Positions 37,935 to 46,092 of a DNA stretch of 64,000 bases are shown one piece after another. The notes beneath the pieces are model-generated. The model was not told the origin of the DNA. It saw only the letters and a list, made by a program, of their open reading frames with translations, and did not search any database. The translations under genes and the position numbers were made by a program. The DNA comes from Stenotrophomonas sp. UBA2302 (GTDB taxonomy: Bacteria; Pseudomonadota; Gammaproteobacteria; Xanthomonadales; Xanthomonadaceae), in the NCBI GenBank assembly GCA_002345545.1, contig DDVW01000040.1:61218-125217 (forward strand), written 5' to 3'. Within the stretch, counting starts at the first letter, position 1, and every line of letters begins with the position of its first letter.

Positions 37935-39038
37935 ATGACTGTTGAGATATGCGTACTGAGGGAAGTGGCCACCGGTGAGCGGCGGGTGGCGGCAACGCCG
38001 GAAACCGTGAAAAAACTGCTGGCGGCCGGTGCCAGGGTGCAGTTGCAGCCCGGTGCCGGCACTGGTGCCGGCTTCACCGACCAGGCGTACCGCGACGCCG
38101 GTGCCCAGATCGGTGACGCGCTGGAATCGGCGCAGGTGGTGCTGTGCGTACAGGCGCCACCGGCTGCGGCAATCGCCCGGATTCCGGTTGGCGCGGTGCT
38201 GGTCGGGAACCTGCAGCCGCAGGCCGAGGCGACACGTGCCGAAGCCCTGCAGACCCGCCAGCTCACCACCTTCCCGCTGGAACGGCTGCCGCGCACCACC
38301 CGCGCGCAGGCGATGGATGTGCTCAGCTCACAGGCCGGCATGGCCGGTTACAAGGCCACCCTGATCGCCGCGCAGCTGGCGCCACGCTTTTTCCCGATGC
38401 TGACCACTGCCGCCGGCACCATCCGTCCGTCGAAGGTGCTGGTGATCGGTGCCGGCGTGGCCGGGCTGCAGGCGATCGCCACCGCCAAGCGGCTGGGTGC
38501 GCAGGTGGAGGGCTTCGATGTGCGCCCGGAAACCCGCGAGCAGATCGAATCGCTGGGTGGCCGGTTCCTCGACCTGGGCGTCAGTGCCGCCGGTGAAGGC
38601 GGCTATGCGCGCCAGCTCACCGAGGCCGAGCGCGCCGAACAGCAACGACGGCTGGCTGAACACCTGAAAGGCGTGGACGTGGTGATCTGCACCGCGGCGG
38701 TACCGGGCCGGCCGGCACCGAAGATCGTCACCACGGCGATGGTGGCCGGGATGCGTCCGGGCAGCGTGATTGTCGACCTGGCCGCCGAAACCGGCGGCAA
38801 CTGCGAGGCGACCCGTGCCGGGGAAACGCTGGATATCGACGGGGTGACCGTGGCCGGCCCGCTCAACCTGGCCAGCATGGGCGCGGTCCATGCCAGCGAG
38901 ATGTATGCGCGCAACGTCTACAACTTCGTGGCGCTGTTCCTGAAGGACGGTGCGCTGTCCTTCGACTGGAACGACGAGCTGCTGGCCAGGACCGTGTGGC
39001 CACCGCAGCCGGCCGGCGGCGAGATTCCGCCGGTGTAG
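37935..39038 (+). CDS. pntAA: NAD(P) transhydrogenase alpha subunit, part 1 (PntAA)
   Basis: Soluble NAD(H)-binding domain I of the proton-translocating transhydrogenase. The 367 residues start at ATG 37935 (ICVLREVATGERRVAATPET). They include SSQAGMAGYKATLIAAQL, the Rossmann loop VLVIGAGVAGLQAIATAKRLG, and FDVRPETREQIESLGGRF. The membrane part is a separate gene here, as in three-subunit enzymes. Unusually, that gene (pntAB) is not next but 1.5 kb downstream, beyond three minus-strand genes. Confidence 0.93.
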   Translation: MTVEICVLREVATGERRVAATPETVKKLLAAGARVQLQPGAGTGAGFTDQAYRDAGAQIGDALESAQVVLCVQAPPAAAIARIPVGAVLVGNLQPQAEATRAEALQTRQLTTFPLERLPRTTRAQAMDVLSSQAGMAGYKATLIAAQLAPRFFPMLTTAAGTIRPSKVLVIGAGVAGLQAIATAKRLGAQVEGFDVRPETREQIESLGGRFLDLGVSAAGEGGYARQLTEAERAEQQRRLAEHLKGVDVVICTAAVPGRPAPKIVTTAMVAGMRPGSVIVDLAAETGGNCEATRAGETLDIDGVTVAGPLNLASMGAVHASEMYARNVYNFVALFLKDGALSFDWNDELLARTVWPPQPAGGEIPPV

Positions 39039-39075
39039 AGCCCTGCAGCGTGCCGTGCGGACGCTGCCGGATGGC

Positions 39076-39495
39076 TCAATGCGGCGGACGGGGCGGCGGC
39101 GGGTTGTCCTGCACCCATTGCCGGCGCTGTTCGGCGGTCATGGCTTTCCACTGCTCGCGCAGCTGCTGGCGCTGGTTCTTGTCCATGCCGCGCATCCGCG
39201 CATACAGCGCTTGCGCATCGCGGCGCTGTTCCGGTGACATGTGCTCGAAGCGATGCATGCCGCGCCGCGCCTGTACACGCTGTTCGGGCGTCATCTGCTG
39301 CCAGCCACGGGCGTGTTCGTACATGCGCTGGCGGCGTTCGGGCGAATCGTTCCAGCGGTCGCGCAGCGGGGCGATCAGGGTTTCGCGCTGGGCTGGGGTG
39401 AGCTGCTCCCACTCGGGCAGCGGCTGCGCGACCACCGGTGCGGCAACACACAGCAGCAGTGGCAGCAGGAGTTTCAGGGGCAGGTTCATTGTCAT
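39076..39495 (-). CDS. DUF3106 periplasmic protein, Spy/CpxP-like repeats
   Basis: 139 residues with a signal peptide (LKLLLPLLLCVAAPVVA). The mature part is a series of short helical repeats with a ( -TPEQR- / -SPEQR- ) core: LTPAQRETL, MTPEQRVQA, MSPEQRRDA, MDKNQRQQL and MTAEQRRQW. It ends in a Pro-rich tail. The pattern resembles CpxP/Spy LTxxQ motifs, suggesting an envelope-stress chaperone or sensor. The ATG at 39495 overlaps the stop of the anti-sigma-like gene in ATGA, linking it to the sigma factor operon. Confidence 0.85.
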   Translation of the reverse strand: MTMNLPLKLLLPLLLCVAAPVVAQPLPEWEQLTPAQRETLIAPLRDRWNDSPERRQRMYEHARGWQQMTPEQRVQARRGMHRFEHMSPEQRRDAQALYARMRGMDKNQRQQLREQWKAMTAEQRRQWVQDNPPPPRPPH

Positions 39496-39827
39496 CACTC
39501 CATGGCCAGGGCGTCCGAGCCCAGCCACAGGAACAGCTCCGGGCTTTCGTCGAACAGCAGGATGTCTTCGTTGTCGCTGGCGACCACCGGCGCGGTTGTC
39601 GGCGCACTGGCGTGGTCGAACTGCAGCAGCACGGTGACCGCCAACAGCGCCGAACAGGCGGTGGCCAGCCACCAGCCGCGGCGTCGCCACGGCGAGGTGG
39701 AAGTGGCATGTTGGCGGGCATCGCGCAGCCGTGCCAGCGTGACGGGGGACAGCGCGGCGTGGGCCTGGCGCTGCAGCTGCCGCAGCTGGCGGTCGAAGTC
39801 GTCGGGATGTGTGGGCAGGCGGTTCAC
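39495..39827 (-). CDS. Small membrane protein, putative anti-sigma factor
   Basis: 110 residues with a cytoplasmic helical N-terminus (FDRQLRQLQRQAHAALSPVTL) and one transmembrane segment (GWWLATACSALLAVTVLLQF). A short periplasmic tail rich in acidic residues follows (DNEDILLFDESPELFLWLG). The ATG overlaps the sigma factor stop. Topology and coupling argue for an anti-sigma factor. No named anti-sigma domain is evident, and there is no zinc HxxxCxxC motif. This assignment is by context. Confidence 0.68.
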   Translation of the reverse strand: MNRLPTHPDDFDRQLRQLQRQAHAALSPVTLARLRDARQHATSTSPWRRRGWWLATACSALLAVTVLLQFDHASAPTTAPVVASDNEDILLFDESPELFLWLGSDALAME

Positions 39828-40348
39828 CGCGTGGCCTCCAGTTGTCTCTGCAATGCGTCGCGCGCGCGCGACAGGTGGGTTTTGACCGAGCCTTCCGAAC
39901 AGCCCATGACCCGGGCGGTGGTGGCCACGTCCAGCTCCTGCAGCACGCGCAGGCTGAACGCCTCGCGCTGGCGCGCCGGCAGCTGCCGCAGCGCCTGCAC
40001 CAGTCGGGTGTACTGCTCCTGCTGCTCGTGTTGCTGTGCCGGCCCGGGCGTTTCATCGGCCCAGTCGATGGTGCTGTCCTGGTCGTGATCCTCCTGCGTT
40101 GCCCAGAACTTCAGGCGGAAGCTGCGCCGGCGCTGCAGGTCGATGATGCGCCGGCGCAGGATGCTCCAGAACAGCGGAGTCCATTCCTCGGCCGGGCGCT
40201 CGCGATAGCCCAGCATCCGCTCCATCGTGTCCTGCACCGCATCCAGCGCATCCTCGCGCTGGCGCAGGCCGGCCTCGGCGAAGCGGAACGCACGCGTGCC
40301 GACGCCGGCCAGAAAGGCTTCCAGCGAGGCGGGGGCGGCGGGGGCCAT
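39824..40348 (-). CDS. ECF-type RNA polymerase sigma factor
   Basis: 174 residues from the ATG at 40348; a GTG at 40366 would add six residues and is also possible. Region 2 has EDALDAVQDTMERMLGYRERP and LFWSILRRRIIDLQRRRS. Region 4 has LPARQREAFSLRVLQELDVA followed by the helix-turn-helix MGCSEGSVKTHLSRARDAL. The linker is unusually rich in Asp, Gln and Glu. It is followed by the anti-sigma-like and DUF3106 genes in overlapping frames. No autoregulatory promoter motif stands out. Confidence 0.9.
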   Translation of the reverse strand: MAPAAPASLEAFLAGVGTRAFRFAEAGLRQREDALDAVQDTMERMLGYRERPAEEWTPLFWSILRRRIIDLQRRRSFRLKFWATQEDHDQDSTIDWADETPGPAQQHEQQEQYTRLVQALRQLPARQREAFSLRVLQELDVATTARVMGCSEGSVKTHLSRARDALQRQLEATR

Positions 40349-40506
40349 CAGGGGTGGGCTGGTCACCAGCACAGGGTAGCGTTCCGTTCGGTTCCATGAG
40401 GGATAACGCGCGGGCGCCGGATCGGTTGACAACGCAACGGTCGCCTCGGCTTTGGCGGCATGGTTATGATGCCGCACAGGCGATTGCAGCCCCGGAGAAA
40501 ACAGCA

Positions 40507-40815
40507 ATGAGCGACGGATTCGTGGCGTTGTACATCTTCATGCTGGCGGCGATTGCCGGCCATGTGATCATCTCGCGGGTGCCGGTGATCCTGCATACCC
40601 CGCTGATGTCAGGCTCCAACTTCATCCACGGCATCGTGCTGATCGGCGCGATGGTGGTGCTCGGGCATGCCGACACCACGCTGGAGAAGGCCATCGGCTT
40701 CATCGCGGTGATGCTGGGCGCGGGCAATGCCGCCGGCGGCTACGTGGTTACCGAGCGCATGCTGGAGATGTTCAAGACCAGCCGCAAGCCGGGCAAGGCG
40801 GAGGATCGCGCTTGA
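40507..40815 (+). CDS. pntAB: NAD(P) transhydrogenase alpha subunit, part 2 (PntAB)
   Basis: Small membrane subunit of 102 residues. The ATG at 40507 has GGAG upstream. Three hydrophobic segments are visible (ALYIFMLAAIAGHVIISRV, FIHGIVLIGAMVVLGHA and KAIGFIAVMLGAGNAAGGYVV), forming part of the proton channel. TERMLEMFK follows. The TGA overlaps the pntB TTG start. A TTGACA hexamer lies at 40426-40431, but it has no well-spaced -10 partner. Confidence 0.92.
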   Translation: MSDGFVALYIFMLAAIAGHVIISRVPVILHTPLMSGSNFIHGIVLIGAMVVLGHADTTLEKAIGFIAVMLGAGNAAGGYVVTERMLEMFKTSRKPGKAEDRA

Positions 40816-42269
40816 ACGTGACCTTCGCCCAGCTTTCCTCCTGGCTGGTGAGTACCAGCTATCTGGCCGCCGCCACCTTGTTCCTGCTCGGACTGCAGCG
40901 CATGGCCTCGCCCAGGACCGCGCGCAGCGGCATCCACTGGGCCGGCGCGGGCATGCTGCTGGCCACGGTCGCCACGTTCTTCCTGCCGGGGCTGCACAAC
41001 ATCGCGCTGATCCTGCTGGCACTGGTGCTGGGAACCGGCTGGGCGTGGCTGTCGGCAAAGAAAGTGGCCATCACCGACATGCCGCAGATGGTGGCGCTGT
41101 ACAACGGCATGGGCGGCGGCTCGGCCGCGGCCATCGGCGCGGTGGAACTGCTGCGCTTTTCCGACCTGGCCGGCCGTGACACCAGCCACTGGAGCGCGCA
41201 GGCCATCGCCGACTTGGCCGCACGGCAGCCGTCGGCCACGGTGCTGGCGCTGGGCGTGATCGGTGCCGCCATCGGCGCGGTGTCGCTGTCCGGCTCGATC
41301 ATCGCCTGGGCCAAACTCGACGGCCGCCTGGACAAGCGCGTCACCTTCCCCGGACAGCAGGTGTTCAACCTGGCGGTGGCCGTGGCGATGCTGGCACTGG
41401 GCGTGTGGGCGGCAACGAGCCTGCAGCCGCTGGCGATCATCAGCTTCTTTGTGGTCGCGCTGGCGCTGGGCGTGCTGATGACGCTGCCGATCGGCGGTGC
41501 CGACATGCCGGTGGTGATCTCGCTGTACAACGCCTTCACCGGGCTGGCGGTGGCGTTCGAGGGCTATGTGCTGGGCAACGAGGCGCTGATCATCGCCGGC
41601 ATGATGGTCGGCGCGGCCGGCATCCTGCTGACCCGGCTGATGGCCAAGGCGATGAACCGGCCGATCAGCGGCGTGCTGTTCTCCCACTTCGGTGGTGGCG
41701 GGCAGGGGGCGGCGGAAATCAGCGGCAGCCAGAAGCCGATCGAAGCGGCCGACGTGGCGGCGATGATGGCCTTCGCCGAGCGCGTGGTGATCGTGCCCGG
41801 TTACGGCATGGCGGTGGCGCAGGCCCAGCACAAGATCTGGGAACTGGCGCAGCGGCTGATCGAGCGCGGGGTCAAGGTGAAATTCGCCATCCACCCGGTG
41901 GCCGGGCGCATGCCCGGGCACATGAACGTGCTGCTGGCCGAGGCCGGCGTGCCGTATGACCTGATCGCCGACATGGACGACATCAATCCCGAGTTCGCCA
42001 GCACCGACGTGTCGCTGGTGATCGGCGCCAATGACGTGGTCAACCCGGTGGCCAAGACCGACCCCGGCAGCCCGATCTACGGCATGCCGATCCTGGACGT
42101 GGTCGATTCGAAGAACACCATCGTCATCAAGCGCGGCAAGGGCACCGGTTTTGCCGGTATCGAGAATGCGCTGTTCTATGCCGACAACACGCGCATGCTG
42201 TACGGCGATGGCGCCGAGGCCGCCGGTGCGCTGGTCAGCGAGTTGAAGGCGCTGGATGGCGGGCATTGA
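40812..42269 (+). CDS. pntB: NAD(P) transhydrogenase beta subunit
   Basis: 485 residues: an N-terminal half with about eight membrane segments and a C-terminal NADP(H)-binding domain III with VVIVPGYGMAVAQAQHKIWEL (quoted to 20), HPVAGRMPGHMNVLLAEAGV and VIGANDVVNPVAK. TTG at 40812 is 7 bases after GGAGG and overlaps the pntAB stop, so it is the best start. With pntAA and pntAB it makes the H+-coupled enzyme that reduces NADP+ with NADH. Confidence 0.96.
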   Translation: MNVTFAQLSSWLVSTSYLAAATLFLLGLQRMASPRTARSGIHWAGAGMLLATVATFFLPGLHNIALILLALVLGTGWAWLSAKKVAITDMPQMVALYNGMGGGSAAAIGAVELLRFSDLAGRDTSHWSAQAIADLAARQPSATVLALGVIGAAIGAVSLSGSIIAWAKLDGRLDKRVTFPGQQVFNLAVAVAMLALGVWAATSLQPLAIISFFVVALALGVLMTLPIGGADMPVVISLYNAFTGLAVAFEGYVLGNEALIIAGMMVGAAGILLTRLMAKAMNRPISGVLFSHFGGGGQGAAEISGSQKPIEAADVAAMMAFAERVVIVPGYGMAVAQAQHKIWELAQRLIERGVKVKFAIHPVAGRMPGHMNVLLAEAGVPYDLIADMDDINPEFASTDVSLVIGANDVVNPVAKTDPGSPIYGMPILDVVDSKNTIVIKRGKGTGFAGIENALFYADNTRMLYGDGAEAAGALVSELKALDGGH

Positions 42270-42276
42270 GCCATGC

Positions 42277-43215
42277 TCAATGGAGCAGTGCCGGTCCGTC
42301 TGCCGGTGATGCCTGGGGATTGCCGGCCATGGGGCTGGTGCAATCCGGTGATGGCGGGCGCGCATGAAGCCCCCTGCGCGCTTCGCCGGTAGTGCAGCCG
42401 AAGGCGTGTTTGAACGCGCGACAGAACGCGCTTTCGCTTTCAAAGCCCAGTGCGTCGGCGATCTCGCAGACCGACAGTCCGGTGCCGCATACCAGCTCCC
42501 ACGCGCGCTGATGGCGGAGGCGCGTGGCGTACTCGCAGGGTGTTTCGCCAAACACGCTGCGATAGATGCGGATCAGGTGGGTGGGCGAGTAATTGGCGAT
42601 GGCGCCAAGGCGCGCCAGGTCCAGGCGGTCATCGATGTTGCAGCGGATCAGGTGTTGCACGCGCAACAGCCGCAGCAGGGTCTGGTGGCGGCGCAATGCG
42701 GTACGTCCGCTGCAGCGTGCGAGCTGGTCGTGCAGCCGCTGCTGGTGTTCGACCAGCGCATCGCGAAGCCAGACCATGCTGTCCACCACCGCCGCCTCGT
42801 CTGTGCCGCCGTCGAACCAGCGCGCACGCAGCATATGCACCAGCGGGCGACCGAGTTGCTGTGGGCAGTGGGCCTGGTCGGGAATCAGGGTGATGTCGCC
42901 GGTGGTGCTGTGGGGAAGCCCGTGCCACAGGGCGGCCGGTGCGGTGATGCACAGCCACCAGCAAGGGCTGCGGCCGGTGATGCGCAGGTTGCCATCCAGC
43001 CAGAGTTGCAGATGTCGTGAGGTCAGTTGCCAGGGGGTGTCGGCGTTGCCCAGTTCCAGCACGCCGCGCATTACCGCGATCACGCTGATCCAGCCGGCTG
43101 GAATCAACAGGCGGGTGCCACGACTGCTGCCTGCGATGGCGTGGACCTGGGCGGGCGGTTGGCCCGTCAGTTCCAGCGAGTGGACGCCATGGAGGTGATG
43201 ATGCTGGATTCTCAC
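42277..43215 (-). CDS. AraC-family transcriptional regulator
   Basis: 312 residues from the GTG at 43215, which has GGAAG 4 bases upstream; the longer frame extends upstream without coding character. The N-terminal half is an uncharacterised ligand region. The C-terminal AraC double helix-turn-helix runs LDLARLGAIANYSPTHLIRI, VFGETPCEYATRLRHQRAW and VCEIADALGFESESAFCRAF. It ends convergent with pntB. Its likely targets are unknown; the TonB-receptor cluster is the nearest accessory locus. Confidence 0.85.
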   Translation of the reverse strand: MRIQHHHLHGVHSLELTGQPPAQVHAIAGSSRGTRLLIPAGWISVIAVMRGVLELGNADTPWQLTSRHLQLWLDGNLRITGRSPCWWLCITAPAALWHGLPHSTTGDITLIPDQAHCPQQLGRPLVHMLRARWFDGGTDEAAVVDSMVWLRDALVEHQQRLHDQLARCSGRTALRRHQTLLRLLRVQHLIRCNIDDRLDLARLGAIANYSPTHLIRIYRSVFGETPCEYATRLRHQRAWELVCGTGLSVCEIADALGFESESAFCRAFKHAFGCTTGEARRGLHARPPSPDCTSPMAGNPQASPADGPALLH

Positions 43216-43600
43216 TTCGCTTCCATTGCCGGCAGGCAGCCGGCCATGCGGGGTCGCGCAGGAAACACCGGAAGGCCAATCGCCCTGCCGGAACCGCTGG
43301 CGCGACCTTGACGATGGAATTCCGTCAGGTACTGGCACGACGGTAATTTTCTGGAGGCGGCGTGAAGCGCTGATGAAAAAAAGCCCGGACAGGCCGGGCA
43401 GCTCCGGGATATCCCTGCTTTCCCTGTTCATGGCGAGGGTTGAGAAGGGACGGGCCTGGGAGAGAGTTGCCAGGTTTCCGGACGGCTTTATGCTGCTTGC
43501 ACACAGAGGCCAAGGTCGTGCGCGGATGTGCATTCGGATAGGCCGTTGTTGCGAATTCGCGTGCTGGCCGTTTTTCTGCAACCGACCCTGAGGCGTGGTG
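43216..43600. other. Intergenic region, AraC regulator / TPR-sulfotransferase
   Basis: 385 bases upstream of both genes. It contains a minus-strand intrinsic terminator (43376-43399). A 72-codon plus-strand open frame (ATG 43372 to 43591) ends in a Cys-rich tail but starts inside the terminator stem and has no good ribosome site. No promoter can be named with confidence. Confidence 0.5.
43376..43399 (-). terminator. Intrinsic terminator on the minus strand
   Basis: Read on the minus strand, GCCCGG-CCTGT-CCGGGC is a 6-bp stem with 5-base loop followed by seven T residues, a textbook Rho-independent terminator. No minus-strand gene lies between it and the start of the sulfotransferase gene, so it would end a short RNA initiated upstream of the AraC gene. 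Confidence 0.65.
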
Positions 43601-45421
43601 ATGCTGCAGATCCTGCTTGATCGGGCGCTTGACCATCTCCATCGTGGCCAGCCGCGTGAAGCGGCGGCATTGATGCATCAGCTGCTGGATAGCGCGCCGG
43701 ATCATGTGCCGGGCCTCCAAGTGCTGGCGCTGGCCATGGCCCAACAGGGTGCGGCTGAAACGGCACGCGCGCTGCTGGACAGGGCCGCGGTGCTGCAGCC
43801 GCAGTCCTCCGAGGTCTGGATCAACCTGGGCAATGCCTGCCTGCAATGCCGCGATCCTGCCGCCGCTGACAGAGCGTTCCAGCGTGCGCGGGCGCTGGGA
43901 AGCCAGACGGTGGCCTGCCTGCTGGGGCAGGGGCTGGCGTGCCTGGCGCTGCAGCGCTTCGTCGAGGCGCACGACTGGCTGGCGCGGGCTCTGCTGCTGG
44001 AGCCCGGTGCCGCCGATGTCCGGCTGGCGTATGGGCAGGCGCTGGCGGAGCTGGAGCGGTTCGATGAGCTGGCGCAGTGTCTGGAGGGGCTGGGTGGGGA
44101 AGGGCTCGATGGGGAGCAGCAGCGTGCGCTGGCCTGGCTGTGGGCGCAGGCGGGCAGGGATGAGGCCGCGCTTGCGCTCTATCGGCAACTGCTGGGTGCG
44201 TGTCGGGCCGATCACGACTCGCGGGTCCGGCTGGCGTTGCTGCTGGAGCGGCTCAACCGCCTCGACGACGCCGCCGCCGAGCTGGGGCAGGTCGCACCGG
44301 CGGCATTGCACGATGCCGGCATGCTGCCGCTGGTCCAGGCGCGAGTGCTGCGGCGGCGTGGACAGGCCGATATCGCGATCACGCGGCTGATGCCCGTCTT
44401 GTCACAGGCGCTGCCGGTGGCGATGCGGGCGCAGCTGCAGTTTGAGCTGGCCAAGTGCCACGACTCTCTGGGAGCCGAGGAACATGCGATGGCCGCGTTG
44501 GCACAGGCCCATGCGGCGGCGGCCCAGGCTTTCCGCGAGCGGCTGCCGGTGGATGCATCCCCGGCAGTGCTGGGCTGGCTGCAGCAGCGCCTGCGACATC
44601 CCGCACCGGCGACATGGCGGGTACCGGTTGAGGATGCGTCGCCGCCGGATCCGGTGTTTCTTGTCGGATTTCCGCGCTCGGGCACGACCTTGCTGGAACG
44701 GATACTTGATGCACATCGGCAATTGGACGTGCTGGACGAGCGGCCGGCACTGGAGGTGGCCATCGAACAACTGCGCAACGGCCCGGATTGGTGTGATGAG
44801 GATCTGGATGCGTCGTTGGCCACGCTCACATCTGCACAGATCGCGCAGGCGCGGCAGCGTTACTGGCGGGAAGTACACCGGCATGTGCTGCTGCCCCATC
44901 GGCTGGTCGACAAATACCCGTTGACGATGACCCGGCTGCCGTATGTGGCGCGACTGTTCCCGCAGGCCGATTGGCTGTTGCTGCTGCGCCACCCTTGCGA
45001 CTGCGTGCTGAGCTGCCACATGCAGGCGTTCGGGATGAACGGCGGTGCGTTGGCGTTCGCGTCGCTGGAATCCACCGCACGCACCTATGCGGCGGTGATG
45101 GCGTGGTGGGAGGCGCAGCGTCAACGGGTGCCCGCACGGGTACATGTGCTGCGCTACGAAGACCTGGTACAGGATCTTCCGATGCAGCTGGAGGCGCTGA
45201 TGGGTTTCCTGGCCTTGACTGTGGAGCCGGCACAGCTGGTTTCACACCAGGCGTCGGCGGCCCGTACCCGGCGCATCAATACGCCAAGTTATGCGCAGGT
45301 GATCGAGCCGGTGAACGCGCATGCCATCGGCCGCTGGAAGCGCTACCGCGCGTATTTCAGCGAGACCACGCTGGCCACGCTCGCGCCGTGGGTGCAGCGC
45401 TATGGCTACCGGTTGGATTGA
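43601..45421 (+). CDS. TPR-containing sulfotransferase family protein
   Basis: 606 residues from the ATG at 43601, with GAGG 7 bases upstream. The N-terminal ~330 residues are TPR-like repeats (EVWINLGNACLQCRDPAAADR and similar). A C-terminal sulfotransferase domain (Sulfotransfer_3 type) follows, with the 5'-PAPS-binding loop FLVGFPRSGTTLLERILDAH near residue 355. LDERPALEVA, then DWLLLLRHPCDCVLSCHMQAF (quoted in part: LRHPCDCVLS) with the 3'-phosphate Arg/Ser, and HVLRYEDLVQD follow. The motif order resembles tyrosylprotein sulfotransferases. The gene end overlaps the convergent 2OG oxygenase by 16 bases. Confidence 0.88.
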   Translation: MLQILLDRALDHLHRGQPREAAALMHQLLDSAPDHVPGLQVLALAMAQQGAAETARALLDRAAVLQPQSSEVWINLGNACLQCRDPAAADRAFQRARALGSQTVACLLGQGLACLALQRFVEAHDWLARALLLEPGAADVRLAYGQALAELERFDELAQCLEGLGGEGLDGEQQRALAWLWAQAGRDEAALALYRQLLGACRADHDSRVRLALLLERLNRLDDAAAELGQVAPAALHDAGMLPLVQARVLRRRGQADIAITRLMPVLSQALPVAMRAQLQFELAKCHDSLGAEEHAMAALAQAHAAAAQAFRERLPVDASPAVLGWLQQRLRHPAPATWRVPVEDASPPDPVFLVGFPRSGTTLLERILDAHRQLDVLDERPALEVAIEQLRNGPDWCDEDLDASLATLTSAQIAQARQRYWREVHRHVLLPHRLVDKYPLTMTRLPYVARLFPQADWLLLLRHPCDCVLSCHMQAFGMNGGALAFASLESTARTYAAVMAWWEAQRQRVPARVHVLRYEDLVQDLPMQLEALMGFLALTVEPAQLVSHQASAARTRRINTPSYAQVIEPVNAHAIGRWKRYRAYFSETTLATLAPWVQRYGYRLD

Positions 45422-46092
45422 GCCTGCGGAAAGCGCAGGTAGGTGGACAGGATGTACTTGTCCTGCTGCGGTGATGCCTGCCCTTGATGGGCGTACATCC
45501 AGTACGGCGGGAACATCAGCAGGCGTCCGGCACGGGGGGCGATGCCGGTGTGCAGGCCGGGGAACCAGGTCTGGCCGCCCCTGTCGATGTCGTTCAGATA
45601 CCAGAGGAACACCAGGTAGCGGTCGCAGACCTCGTTGATGGAGTCGAAGTGGGTCTGGAATTTTTCCTCGCCACCGGCGCGGTAGCGCTTGAGGATCAGC
45701 GGGCTGAGCAGCGGGCTGTCGGGCACCGCGATCGGCAGGCCGACATCGGCGTTGTAACGCTGCAGGGCCTGGCTGACCAGTTGCCGGAAGAACGCCAGGA
45801 ACGGCGCATCGGACAACCGGGTCACATCCAGTTCGGTCCAGGCGCTGTCGTCCAGGCCGGCGCGGATGCCACGGCCGTTGCGCTGCTGGAAACGGGCCAG
45901 CGCGTTGAAGGAATCGATCAGCTTGCCGCACAACTCCGGCGCCAGGCTGTGGTCGTAGGTGCGGATGTAGTGGCGCAGGTCGGCGCCGGGAGCCTCCGCC
46001 GCGGATGTGTTCGCGGCGGAGACCGGTGTTGCCGGGTGGGACTCAGAAGCGGGCAGTCCAGCGCATCCAGTAGTAACGGCCGATCGCATCAT
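45406..46092 (-). CDS. 2OG-Fe(II) oxygenase (prolyl-hydroxylase-like)
   Basis: 228 residues with a double-stranded beta-helix core. The iron ligands appear as HFD in KFQTHFDSINEV and a distal His in YWMYAHQGQ. YLVFLWYLNDIDRGGQTWF and the Arg-rich GIAPRAGRLLMFPP fit the prolyl-4-hydroxylase branch. The ATG chosen (46092) lies inside the TonB-receptor gene, a 50-base overlap, with no good ribosome site, and the first ~37 residues are not obviously conserved. The real start may be a non-standard codon nearer 46000. It follows the receptor gene on the same strand. Confidence 0.8.
   Translation of the reverse strand: MMRSAVTTGCAGLPASESHPATPVSAANTSAAEAPGADLRHYIRTYDHSLAPELCGKLIDSFNALARFQQRNGRGIRAGLDDSAWTELDVTRLSDAPFLAFFRQLVSQALQRYNADVGLPIAVPDSPLLSPLILKRYRAGGEEKFQTHFDSINEVCDRYLVFLWYLNDIDRGGQTWFPGLHTGIAPRAGRLLMFPPYWMYAHQGQASPQQDKYILSTYLRFPQAQSNR

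Noticed and set aside
40426..40431. TTGACA as a -35 box for pntAB
   Set aside because: The hexamer is perfect, but the only good -10 (TATGAT) is 33 bases away, too far for a sigma-70 promoter.
43372..43591. 72-codon plus-strand frame with a Cys-rich end, a possible precursor peptide for the sulfotransferase
   Set aside because: Its ATG lies inside the stem of a minus-strand terminator, it lacks a good ribosome site, and composition is not convincing. Kept only as a note in the findings.
43601..45421. RaxST-type tyrosine sulfotransferase of the raxX/raxST system
   Set aside because: The protein has a long TPR domain that RaxST lacks, and there is no raxX, raxA or raxB neighbour. Only the PAPS-binding motifs are shared.
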